Below are positions 26,890-34,010 of a stretch of DNA of 64,000 nt, one piece after another. Made by a program: the position numbers and the translations under genes. Origin of the DNA: Nitrospira sp. ND1 (GTDB lineage: Bacteria; Nitrospirota; Nitrospiria; Nitrospirales; Nitrospiraceae); the NCBI RefSeq assembly GCF_900170025.1, contig NZ_FWEX01000006.1, positions 1,449,089-1,513,088 of the forward strand, given 5' to 3'. The notes beneath the pieces are model-generated. The model did not search any database, was not told where the DNA came from, and saw only the letters and a program-made list of their open reading frames with translations. Numbering within the stretch: the stretch's first letter is position 1; the number at the start of each line of letters is the position of its first letter.

Positions 26890-28281
26890 TCAGTGCCCTG
26901 CCGGATCCTTGGCGGAATCGGCCATCCGCTTGACGATAATTTTCCGGCCCACGGTCATGAGGGTGAAGGACGTCGCAAACGCGATCGGAACGAAGATCGC
27001 CGTCGCCACATTCGCATTCTTCAGCCAGCCCATCTCGTAACAGGCCTTCAGCACATAACTTCCCAAGCCCGTCAGGTAGTAGGTAATCACGATCACGGAC
27101 AGACTCTCGACCGTGCGCTGCAGGATCGCCTGGGCCCGCGTGGTGGAGTCCACACTGATCAGCAGCTTCATGTTCTGATCCTGCAATTGGATATTCTGCT
27201 CCTGCAGCCGCAGTTCGATATGCGTCCGAAGCACCGCCACCGTCGCTTCAAAATCCTTCTCCATGGCATCGATACGCCGGAGCAACTGCTGGTAGCCCTC
27301 GGTCACGCCGGTGATTTTCCAGCTCACATACTCTGAGATCTGCCGGAGCGGCGGGTAGGGTCGCTCCTGCAACGCCGCGAGGTTGCTCTGCACGATGCGG
27401 TCGTACGGCACCGAGGCGGAGAGCCTGTATCGCATCGACTCCGCCAGCCGGCTCACTTGTAAGAGGTCCTGGGTCAGGACCGTCAACCATTTCTGCATGG
27501 TCGGCGGGGTCGTTCCGCCGAGCTGCTCGATCAAGACGGCGCGCTGATAGAGATGTCGCTGCTCGTAGTCATGGATTTGATCGACGGCGCGTGAAAACGC
27601 CTTCATCGGCAACATCACGAGGTGGTAATAGTTCTCGATGGCAACGATCGTATCCACGATTTTGGCGACCTGCTGCCGAAGCGCCTGTTCGGAGGTCGAG
27701 CAGATCAGATACCGTTCCCGATCGAACTCGTCAGGCGTGAAACTCGTGACCGCCACGATGTCGTCGCCCAGGATACGGCTGCCATAGACCATGGCCCCGG
27801 GCAGCCGCGCCGGAAGTTCCTGCTCCAGCGGCAGCTCTTGCGGCAAAAATAACAGGTCGAGCGCATTCACGCGGATGCCGAGCGGGCTCAGCGGCATCAT
27901 GTAGCCGGGAAACGTGATCGGCCCGAAATCGAGCGGGGTGGCCGCGTCACGGACGACATGCCACACCTGGTAACTGTAATACTCAGTGTGGGCTTCCCAC
28001 ACGACGACGAGACGGTCACCGTTGGCCGCGACTTTAAACCCGTAGCCGAACCGGTCCTCGATGGCCCCTTCGGAAATCTCCAGGGCCTGCAGCAGCTGCT
28101 GGAACTCCCGGCGGCTATTGGGGCGTTCCAGCGGCGGATTGGCCATGCGATACGCCACATGGTGAATATGGGCCGGAACACCGAGCCACTGCGGGAGATA
28201 CTGTTTATTGGATTGATGGATCCGGTTCAAAAATCCCGGCGGGCGGGAATCTGTTCCGGAAGGCTCCACGTGATCCGTCAT
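26890..28281 (-). CDS. DUF3422 family membrane protein
   Basis: A 463-residue protein with a large N-terminal soluble part and two C-terminal membrane helices (ESLSVIVITYYLTGLGSYVL and NVATAIFVPIAFATSFTLM). Conserved DUF3422 segments include NRRHQ-like NKQYLP, the EAHTEYYSYQVWH motif near residue 97, and GIRVNALDL. A long helical stretch (residues 280-375, LQEQNIQLQDQNMKLL) precedes the membrane part and is probably a coiled coil. The family has no known activity; a role in membrane stress or proton handling has not been shown. Confidence 0.8.
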   Translation of the reverse strand: MTDHVEPSGTDSRPPGFLNRIHQSNKQYLPQWLGVPAHIHHVAYRMANPPLERPNSRREFQQLLQALEISEGAIEDRFGYGFKVAANGDRLVVVWEAHTEYYSYQVWHVVRDAATPLDFGPITFPGYMMPLSPLGIRVNALDLLFLPQELPLEQELPARLPGAMVYGSRILGDDIVAVTSFTPDEFDRERYLICSTSEQALRQQVAKIVDTIVAIENYYHLVMLPMKAFSRAVDQIHDYEQRHLYQRAVLIEQLGGTTPPTMQKWLTVLTQDLLQVSRLAESMRYRLSASVPYDRIVQSNLAALQERPYPPLRQISEYVSWKITGVTEGYQQLLRRIDAMEKDFEATVAVLRTHIELRLQEQNIQLQDQNMKLLISVDSTTRAQAILQRTVESLSVIVITYYLTGLGSYVLKACYEMGWLKNANVATAIFVPIAFATSFTLMTVGRKIIVKRMADSAKDPAGH

Positions 28282-28405
28282 AACACCCGGCGCTCCGAAT
28301 AAAACCAGAGGAAGGCGCGTCTTAAATCCAACCCCAGCAGGCCTGCTTCAGAATGAAGCGGGTACCGCAGCCATGCCGCTGCGGCGGCAGAAACGTCCCT
28401 CGTCA

Positions 28406-28570
28406 CTACTCATCTTCCTCTTCAATGTCTTCGATGCCTTCATAGCTCACATCCCCTTCATGAATGGATGTCGCCATCTTTTCACAGGCCGACTCAATGA
28501 TCTCTTCAGCCTCTTCGGGTGAATCGGCTGAAATCAAGAATTTCACGGTAATTCCAAAGCGCTGGTTCAC
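28406..28570 (-). CDS. Small acidic protein (54 aa)
   Basis: A short gene with a strong ribosome binding site: AAGGAG seven bases before a GTG start at 28570. The peptide reads NQRFGITVKFLISADSPEEA early on, then a helix EEIIESACEKMAT and an acidic end IEDIEEEDE. The strand-then-helix layout resembles half of a ferredoxin-like fold. It has no known family and no cysteine site. Codon use is normal for the chromosome. It lies upstream of the DUF3422 gene on the same strand. Confidence 0.65.
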   Translation of the reverse strand: MNQRFGITVKFLISADSPEEAEEIIESACEKMATSIHEGDVSYEGIEDIEEEDE

Positions 28571-28893
28571 AATCGTACTCCTTCGGCGAATTAGGGGGCA
28601 GAAAGTCTGTCACCTGCTGTGGCTCAATACCATAAGCTCCCGAGTATTGTCACCCTTCTGTCTCACCCCAAATGAAACCGGAACAGGTCGACTGGGACGA
28701 CCTACCCCCCGGAAACGGGTCCGGCGGCTGTTGATGGAGACGCTCGCAATGGTTTTAGAGGTGTGGGCAGCAGATCCGGCTCGGAGGGAAAACAATGCGG
28801 AATCGGGAGCAGGAGGGGAAGTCGAGCTGGCTACGCGGCGGCTGGAAACCTGGTCCCAACGCCCACTCACGGGAAGGCGCCGGGACCGCTCGA
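28571..28893. other. Intergenic, nothing firm
   Basis: About 320 bases between the small acidic gene and pal. Frames crossing it (28464-29009 plus, 28610-28870 minus) have no ribosome binding site and Arg-rich shadow composition. Confidence 0.4.
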
Positions 28894-29604
28894 TTATTTA
28901 CGCAGCAGCATGTGGCCGCGCCGATTCTGTTGATGGCAGGCCTCGTCGTGGTCGGCGCAGAAGGGGCGATCCTTGCCATACGAGACAATCGCCACCTGCT
29001 TCGCGTTGACGCCCAGATCGACCAGGAAACTCTTGGCCGCCTTGGCTCGTTTTTCGCCGAGCACCAGGTTGTAATCGTGGGTCCCACGCTCATCGCAGTG
29101 CCCGGAGATCTTGAGGAGCGCCTTGGGGTTCTCCTTAAGCCAATCGGCATTGGTGGTCAGCGAAGCCACGCCGTCGTTGTCCGACACGTTATACCGGTCA
29201 TACCCGTAAAACACGTCCTTGAGGCCGGCTTCCATCGCCGCCGCTTCTTCCCGTCGAATTTCTGCCGCCCACTTCTGATCCCGTTCATTCGACGTCAACA
29301 TACTGCCGATCGGGCTCCGGCTTAATCGCTCCTCCCCGGCAATCTGGCCGTTCACCAACGGGGAGAAGCCGCGCAACTTGCCGCCCTCTGCCTCCGTCAT
29401 ACCCTCTTCCCGGCCGAGGGAAGGATACTGTCCATCTCGCGCACCGTCGCGCTTCGCATACTCGCTCCCGGAACGGCCCTCCTGAGACATGGACTGATCA
29501 TCGGAGCCCGACTGAAACCACTTCATATTGCTACAGCCTGGTGCCGCTAACAGAACCATTGCCATTCCGCTCACCATCAGTTGCGATGCGCCACGGTACT
29601 TCAT
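28894..29604 (-). CDS. pal: Peptidoglycan-associated lipoprotein (Pal), OmpA-like
   Basis: A 236-residue lipoprotein (lipobox LLAAPGC, Cys24) with a long low-complexity linker and a C-terminal OmpA domain. The peptidoglycan-binding core shows LKISGHCDERGTHDYNLVLG, EKRAKAAKSFLVDLGV and the ISYGKD-like VSYGKDRPFC. It anchors the outer membrane to the wall. The domain contains extra cysteines (HCDERG, RPFCADHDEACH), also common in Pal. No tolB or other tol gene is adjacent, so it may be a stand-alone copy. A palindrome lies 26 bases upstream of the start. Confidence 0.88.
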   Translation of the reverse strand: MKYRGASQLMVSGMAMVLLAAPGCSNMKWFQSGSDDQSMSQEGRSGSEYAKRDGARDGQYPSLGREEGMTEAEGGKLRGFSPLVNGQIAGEERLSRSPIGSMLTSNERDQKWAAEIRREEAAAMEAGLKDVFYGYDRYNVSDNDGVASLTTNADWLKENPKALLKISGHCDERGTHDYNLVLGEKRAKAAKSFLVDLGVNAKQVAIVSYGKDRPFCADHDEACHQQNRRGHMLLRK

Positions 29605-29629
29605 GAACCTTACTCCTTCACGCTGGGGT

Positions 29630-29650
29630 GTAACGTCTGCCTGACGTTAC
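29630..29650. promoter_or_regulatory. Palindrome in the pal leader
   Basis: GTAACGTC and GACGTTAC are perfect inverted repeats separated by five bases. They sit between the pal start (29604) and a TATATT sequence that could be its -10 box on the minus strand, so the palindrome would fall at the start of the transcript. It could be an operator or a leader hairpin. The remaining bases up to 29916 hold nothing I recognise. Confidence 0.5.
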
Positions 29651-29916
29651 AAATATAGCACCGGCATACAATTCCTCAGGATTCCGCATGGGTGAGCCAT
29701 AAATCATCGTCATTTCGTGCAGTTACCTAGCAAACTCCGGGTGACACCCGCCCGTGACAACTGAAAGAACCCGCCTATTTTCAGGCATTCTGAGAGGCAA
29801 TCGTGCGGAGCGTGGCCAACACCGCGGAAACATGACCTGCTAGGAGAAGCAGGGGATGAACTGAGGACAGTAGGAAGCTATGAATGTGGACGTGAGAGGA
29901 AGATGTCTGTGCTGCT

Positions 29917-29961
29917 TGGTGCGCCCGGAGGGACTTGAACCCCCAACCCTCGGATCCGAAG
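29917..29961 (-). repeat. Left attachment site (attL), tRNA 3' half copy
   Basis: 45 bases identical to 36900-36944. They correspond to the 3' half of tRNA-Arg from the anticodon loop to the encoded CCA. There is no 5' half, so this is not a working tRNA gene. Confidence 0.9.
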
Positions 29962-30026
29962 GCGCACAAAGCACTTTAGAGACAGACAGCGATCAGGGAG
30001 GACAGATAGACATGTTCTCTTTATAG
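29962..30026 (+). other. Alternative integrase C-terminal tail (attP-side coding end)
   Basis: If the element closed into a circle, the integrase frame would cross the 45-bp core and continue here for 21 codons to the TAG at 30024-30026, ending LETDSDQGGQIDMFSL. In the integrated state the tail is instead supplied by the tRNA. The same tail, with mainly silent changes, is found at 30814-30867. This is an inference from frame and conservation. Confidence 0.6.
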
Positions 30027-30084
30027 ATCAATGCTTTTTGTATCAATCAATGAAGATCAGCGACGACTGAGGCATACCTGCAAT

Positions 30085-30126
30085 CGTGACCAAAACCGGG
30101 ACCGAACCGTGACCAAAACCGGGACC
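30085..30126 (+). repeat. Candidate arm-type integrase sites, left
   Basis: Two direct copies of CGTGACCAAAACCGGGACC (30085-30103 and 30108-30126), 23 bases apart. The core CGTGACCAAAACCG recurs at 36835-36848 near the other end of the element and, decayed, at 30926-30944. Spacing and position fit integrase arm sites. Confidence 0.5.
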
Positions 30127-30161
30127 AGATTTCCTAACAAATGAGAGACGATCTGGCACAT

Positions 30162-30431
30162 TCACTCGAACAGATCAGCGTGGGAGCCAGTACGTTCCAA
30201 GTAAAGGAATTCATCATCCGTTCGATAAATCAGCAGCCAGTCTGGGGCAATATGACATTCGCGGTGATGCTTCCAATTCCCAGAAAGGGCATGATCTCTG
30301 TTTCTGACAGGCAGAACTTTTTGGAATTGTAAGAGGTCAATGATGTCCTCGAGCTCATCGATGTCCTGTCCTCGTTTTTTGGCTAACTTAAGGTCTTTGA
30401 GAAAACGGCTGGTGGGTTTGATGGTGAGCAA
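30162..30431 (-). CDS. yafQ: YafQ-type mRNA interferase toxin
   Basis: An 89-residue RelE/ParE-superfamily toxin of the YafQ branch. Typical parts: KPTSRFLKDLKLAKKRGQ at the start, LSGNWKHHRECHI in the middle and DWLLIYRTDDEFLYLERTG near the end; the His residues of HRECHI and SHADLF are the likely catalytic set. YafQ toxins cut mRNA on the ribosome. It follows its antitoxin by two bases on the minus strand. It probably helps keep the element in the chromosome. Confidence 0.9.
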   Translation of the reverse strand: MLTIKPTSRFLKDLKLAKKRGQDIDELEDIIDLLQFQKVLPVRNRDHALSGNWKHHRECHIAPDWLLIYRTDDEFLYLERTGSHADLFE

Positions 30432-30433
30432 GG

Positions 30434-30688
30434 CTAGACGCCCGTCTGGTTTCTGAGGGCGCGGAAGGTTTTAAAGGAAGGGAGTTTCTCCGGCTTGTTG
30501 GTTTCGTCAAAGGCGGCAATGGTCGTGGCATTTGGAATGGTGAGGGGGAAGGGAATACCTTGATGGAGTTCAACCTGAGCATAAAAAAGCCGTATGGCTT
30601 CTGCCTCACTAATCCCCAGGCGATCGAAGATTTTCACGGCTCTCTTTTTAAGGCCGATATCGATACGGGCATTAATACGGTCTGACAT
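30434..30688 (-). CDS. dinJ: RelB/DinJ-type antitoxin
   Basis: An 84-residue ribbon-helix-helix antitoxin: MSDRINARIDIGLKKRAVKI gives the DNA-binding strand and helix, then LGISEAEAIRLFYAQVELH and GIPFPLTIPNA follow the DinJ pattern. It neutralises the YafQ toxin and would repress its own promoter. The frame is open to an ATG at 30712, but the promoter's -10 box ends only eight bases before that codon, so the ATG at 30688, with AGGAAGG upstream, is more likely. Confidence 0.88.
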   Translation of the reverse strand: MSDRINARIDIGLKKRAVKIFDRLGISEAEAIRLFYAQVELHQGIPFPLTIPNATTIAAFDETNKPEKLPSFKTFRALRNQTGV

Positions 30689-30719
30689 GGACAGATGCGA
30701 CGCCTTCCTCATGTTTCAC

Positions 30720-30747
30720 ATTGTACGCCATTTGTCGCACAAGTCAA
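30720..30747 (-). promoter_or_regulatory. Sigma-70-type promoter of the toxin-antitoxin operon
   Basis: On the minus strand, TTGACT (30742-30747) and TACAAT (30720-30725) are 16 bases apart. The transcript would begin near 30713, just before the antitoxin gene. Confidence 0.65.
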
Positions 30748-30813
30748 TCATCTGTCAGAACAATCGCACCCTCCCCAAGAAATGAGACCATTGGCCAAGA
30801 CGACGTAAAAAGG

Positions 30814-30944
30814 GCCCTAGAGACTGATAGCGATCAGGGAAAGCAGATGGATATTTTCTCCTTATAGAACAAAGGTTTTACCTTCAACCGATAAGGATCA
30901 GTGGTGATGGGGGCATACCCGCATTCGTGACCCAAACCCGGGAC
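30814..30944 (+). pseudogene. Remnant of a second element left end, with integrase tail
   Basis: This stretch matches 29973-30103. The first 18 codons match the integrase tail: the peptide LETDSDQGKQMDIFSL ends in TAG at 30865-30867, and five of the codon changes are silent. Beyond it, GCATACC and a decayed arm site CGTGACCCAAACCCGGGAC (30926-30944) follow in the same order. The tRNA half is missing here. It looks like the left end of an older related element. Confidence 0.6.
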
Positions 30945-31055
30945 GAGATTTTCCTCGAAAACGAGACACGGTCTTGAGTCGAAACACGATACGCCTCCGC
31001 AACCCTTATCCAGCACGAACCTTGGGATTCGAGTATTCGAGTAGATAATGCTCGT

Positions 31056-31370
31056 TTACATTGCTTCAAGTGTCTCAAGAAAGGAGCCATAAAAGCCTAT
31101 CAATCCGTCAGGGCGACCAGGGAAATTCCTTGTTGCTAGACCAAATACTCCGGTCCTTTCGTCGAAGACAATCTTATAACCGGATTGATCCTCAGGCACT
31201 TCCTCCAAAATGAGCCACAACTCAATTGATCCACTCCCAGAACAATCCTCGTAAACCCCCTTTGTCGGTTTGACAAGGCATCGCCGCAAGTCTACTCCAT
31301 GTGCGTTTGAGCGAGACCAATTGCCGTCAATTTCTCGCTCAACTAATCGGGAGATTTCTGCTGCGTCCAT
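31056..31370 (-). CDS. Hypothetical protein
   Basis: A 104-residue soluble protein starting MDAAEISRLVEREIDGNW. No family recognised with confidence. The middle (VKPTKGVYEDCSGSGSIELW, then VPEDQSGYKIVFDERTGVFG) is beta-rich and acidic, a form common among small immunity-type proteins, but no toxin partner is nearby. It has a weak ribosome binding site. It sits between the decayed left end and the lipoprotein genes, so it is cargo of the element or of its predecessor. Confidence 0.6.
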   Translation of the reverse strand: MDAAEISRLVEREIDGNWSRSNAHGVDLRRCLVKPTKGVYEDCSGSGSIELWLILEEVPEDQSGYKIVFDERTGVFGLATRNFPGRPDGLIGFYGSFLETLEAM

Positions 31371-31406
31371 TTCCGATGCGTCCGTTAAATTAGCCTAAGT
31401 GGTTAT

Positions 31407-31709
31407 CTACCGCGATGTCGTCCCGCTCTGTGGATCTGGCTCTCCGACCACGGTCAGGCACTGTTGACCAAACACGGGCCCCATGCGCGTATCGATCGAG
31501 ATGCTGCGAATCTTCTTCGCGGGTGGGTCCGCATTGGCCATGGCCTGCTCCACCGTGTTCAGGCCGTACGCTAAACCAAGAAAGAACAGAACACAGTCGC
31601 GACCAATGGTCAGCGGCTGCACCGTGCGATCTTCAGGGGTAATGCGGTTGGTGATGTTTATGCATCCGGTGAAAACCACGGATATCATCACGAAGGTAAG
31701 TATGCGCAT
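31407..31709 (-). CDS. Small lipoprotein, TRL-like
   Basis: A 100-residue lipoprotein: MRILTFVMISVVFTGC gives the lipobox with Cys16. The mature part (TVQPLTIGRDCVLFFLGLAY, then GLNTVEQAMANA, KIRSISID and QCLTVVGEPD) resembles the small TRL-like lipoproteins in order of Cys-rich strand, helix and C-terminal strand. Family assignment is weak. It is on the minus strand 36 bases upstream of the 31056 gene, in a cluster of three exported proteins. Confidence 0.65.
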   Translation of the reverse strand: MRILTFVMISVVFTGCINITNRITPEDRTVQPLTIGRDCVLFFLGLAYGLNTVEQAMANADPPAKKIRSISIDTRMGPVFGQQCLTVVGEPDPQSGTTSR

Positions 31710-31846
31710 TGGGCGACTATCTCCTCACCATGAGGCTTCTCGTCCGACGCCTCGCTCTTTTAATCTCATGCATGAAAAATGTGAAGCCTTCAGCCGAGAA
31801 TAGCGTTAATTAGTGGTTCACTGATGGGCCAGAGACGCACTTACAT

Positions 31847-32545
31847 TCATAAAGTCCCAGCAAACTTCTCGACAAGTTGGTGTGCGCAACGAACTCCAAG
31901 ATCCTCACGTTCGTCTTTCACCAGCTGGCTCTGATTCGACGTCCATTCCTGCATTGAATGTTGCTGCGTATGGACATAGCACGTCGTCTGCCAAAGCAAC
32001 TTCCTCTGGTCTAGATCGATTAACCTAGCTCGTACCCTATGGAACAGAATAGTTGGAGTCGTCATGTTCCAGTCCGACCATTTCGACAATTTGTTCTCAC
32101 CATATTGGGTAAACGCCCATTGCAGTGTCTGAAAATCCAGGACTAGCCCATGATCATAGAGTCTGATTAATTCGCGCACATCGACTCCGTACTGCATTTC
32201 CCAGGGCTGAAAACGAGGAGCCGGCATCGCCTGAACATTCGTCAGGTGCATCTGCTCGCGCAGGGTAATGAGAAAGCGGTCTTTGACAGTCAACAGAGGA
32301 TCTTCTACGCGGAACAGATCATGGCGCGACACACCTCCTTCGACCGATAATAAAGTCTCAGGGGCATAATGGATGGCGACCACCTCCGGATTGGTCTTGA
32401 GCCGCTCATGTACTTGTGGCTCCAGCTCGAAGTCGAGGTCAGCTTTAATGGACCGGTAGAGTTCACCGACACACGCATTCTGTGCCCCGAGGACGCACAC
32501 CAGACAAAGAAGCTGCACCAGCTGTCTATAATGACTGGTTATCAC
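31847..32545 (-). CDS. Exported hypothetical protein
   Basis: A 232-residue protein with an N-terminal export signal (RQLVQLLCLVCVLGAQNAC) that may be a lipoprotein signal, although the lipobox is poor. The mature part has ELEPQVHERLKTNPEVVAIH and later VRARLIDLDQRKLLWQTTCY, a pattern I have seen in curli-assembly-like or trypsin-inhibitor-free lipoproteins but cannot place. Start is GTG at 32545 with GAGGAG nine bases upstream; the open frame extends into the neighbouring gene and is not coding there. It follows the 32661 gene by 115 bases. Confidence 0.6.
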   Translation of the reverse strand: MITSHYRQLVQLLCLVCVLGAQNACVGELYRSIKADLDFELEPQVHERLKTNPEVVAIHYAPETLLSVEGGVSRHDLFRVEDPLLTVKDRFLITLREQMHLTNVQAMPAPRFQPWEMQYGVDVRELIRLYDHGLVLDFQTLQWAFTQYGENKLSKWSDWNMTTPTILFHRVRARLIDLDQRKLLWQTTCYVHTQQHSMQEWTSNQSQLVKDEREDLGVRCAHQLVEKFAGTL

Positions 32546-32660
32546 GCGTTCATTCTCCTCACCCGATCGGTTTGTAACGGGGCAGCAGCGGAAGCTGTCG
32601 TTGCCAGAGAGGCAACCGATCTGACCGTATTCCCATCGATTCCCTTGGGGAGCGGATATC

Positions 32661-33308
32661 TCACCATCCCAGTCTTGGCCACATTCCCCAGATCCACTTC
32701 GATCCCTCTTCAAATTCAATCCGCGAGCCCAATACAGGCTGGCGATCCTTTTCAATGCCATCAAGCACAACAGCGAATTTCTCCTTCTGGGTGGGAGGGT
32801 CAATGTTGTAGGCGACACCTATGCACATTCTTCCTATGACATAGAACGGAACTTGTTCAACTTTCCATGCTGCCGATTCAAAGATCTCTGTGCATGGTTC
32901 GTTACGCTTTTTCTCTTCGGTAGAGAAGGGACCTGTAAACGTAGTGGGAAGCACCTCATGCCCTCGTTCGAGGATCAGAGTGACCTTGTTCGGGTCGAAT
33001 GTAATGCCTTCTGTCTGCGCATCGAAAAGTATTCCGATCCAGAAAGGGCGTCGGCTAGGTCTTTCCCATAATGGAACGAGCGGAACCACGGGTCCGACTA
33101 GACCAAAACTATGTCCATTGTGCGGTACCAGTCGAATATTCAATTCCTGTAGAGAGAGCGCAGGGTAGGGATTTTTATCACTATCCAGATCGCAACTCTC
33201 AGGAAGAACAGACACACTGGACGATCGATAGCCGACCCAGACGCAGCCCGAAGATGAAAGAATGCAACCCAATAGGAGGGGCACCAAAACTGTTCTGAAT
33301 AAAGGCAT
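32661..33308 (-). CDS. Lipoprotein, hypothetical
   Basis: A 215-residue lipoprotein with signal MPLFRTVLVPLLLGC and lipobox ILSSSGC. The mature part is beta-rich (NIRLVPHNGHSFGLVGPVV, KVTLILERGHEVLP, KFAVVLDGIEKDRQP) and ends Trp-rich. No family recognised. GGAGGGG lies five bases before the ATG at 33308. It is the first of three leftward exported-protein genes carried by the element, which may work together at the cell surface (inference). Confidence 0.65.
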   Translation of the reverse strand: MPLFRTVLVPLLLGCILSSSGCVWVGYRSSSVSVLPESCDLDSDKNPYPALSLQELNIRLVPHNGHSFGLVGPVVPLVPLWERPSRRPFWIGILFDAQTEGITFDPNKVTLILERGHEVLPTTFTGPFSTEEKKRNEPCTEIFESAAWKVEQVPFYVIGRMCIGVAYNIDPPTQKEKFAVVLDGIEKDRQPVLGSRIEFEEGSKWIWGMWPRLGW

Positions 33309-33765
33309 CGTTTCCCCTCCCATCGTCTATTCGGTTTACGGCAATCATTACTGTGCCGGCGAACCCGTCGGCTTAAGGTCAGTGCTGCCAAGTTCAGTGG
33401 CACATCGCGATTAGGCCCAGCGTGGAGCTGTACATATGTAGAAGCGGCAAACCGAAGTCAAACACCGTATACGTCCTACTTTGACCATAATAGATCAAGT
33501 GAAGCGGGGGCTGCGCCCCCGATCCCCCCGGCCGTCCGGTCCAGTGGTCCGGAACGGCCGGGCGGCCTCGTTGGGCGGAATCTTTGCGTTCCTAATCTCC
33601 CCATGGTTTCAGTATCCCTGTGCTCTTACCTGTCCTTGCAAGCAACGACCAAACAGAACGGCGGCCAAGCTGACGCATCGCCGCCTTGCACAAGGACGGA
33701 GCATCGTTCCCTCTCACCCGTGACGGATAGTGGACGGGTGACAGGGACAAATTGATTCGATGGCC
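33309..33765. other. Spacer with GC-rich hairpins, possible replication origin
   Basis: About 450 non-coding bases. GGGGGC (33506-33511) pairs with GCCCCC (33515-33520), and CGGCCGTCCGG (33529-33539) pairs with CCGGAACGGCCG (33549-33560) with one bulged base. The hairpins lie between the cargo and the rep-side operon. They could be a terminator pair or a nick-site region for the Rep-like protein. Confidence 0.4.
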
Positions 33766-34008
33766 TCACCGTCGCCCCGCAAGCCCTGCACAGTCCACAC
33801 AGAGCCAGACTTCGCACATCACGTCGTTCTCCGCATAACAGAACCGCACCCAGGCTCGTTCGACATGACAAAACTCACAGAGCCGTTCCTTGGCATGTTC
33901 AGGACAGAGCCAGGCTTTCCGCGCCCGATCGTACGTGGTCGCTTCCCGTCCGCAACAGGACGGTCCAAATAGACTCGGCAGCTTCAGATCGCATCGATGC
34001 CCGATCAT
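33766..34008 (-). CDS. Small cysteine-rich zinc-finger protein
   Basis: An 80-residue protein with at least four cysteine pairs: PSCCGRE, WLCPEHAKERLCEFCH and MCEVWLCVDC, probably two zinc sites. No signal peptide. GGAGG stands seven bases before the ATG at 34008 and the upstream Rep gene ends two bases before this start, so it is expressed with rep and xis. Small zinc-finger proteins of this type often accompany replication genes on mobile elements; its exact job is unknown. Confidence 0.65.
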   Translation of the reverse strand: MIGHRCDLKLPSLFGPSCCGREATTYDRARKAWLCPEHAKERLCEFCHVERAWVRFCYAENDVMCEVWLCVDCAGLAGRR

Positions 34009-34010
34009 CC

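Noticed and set aside
29917-29961. A second tRNA-Arg gene
   Set aside because: Only the 3' half is present; it is the attachment-site duplication.
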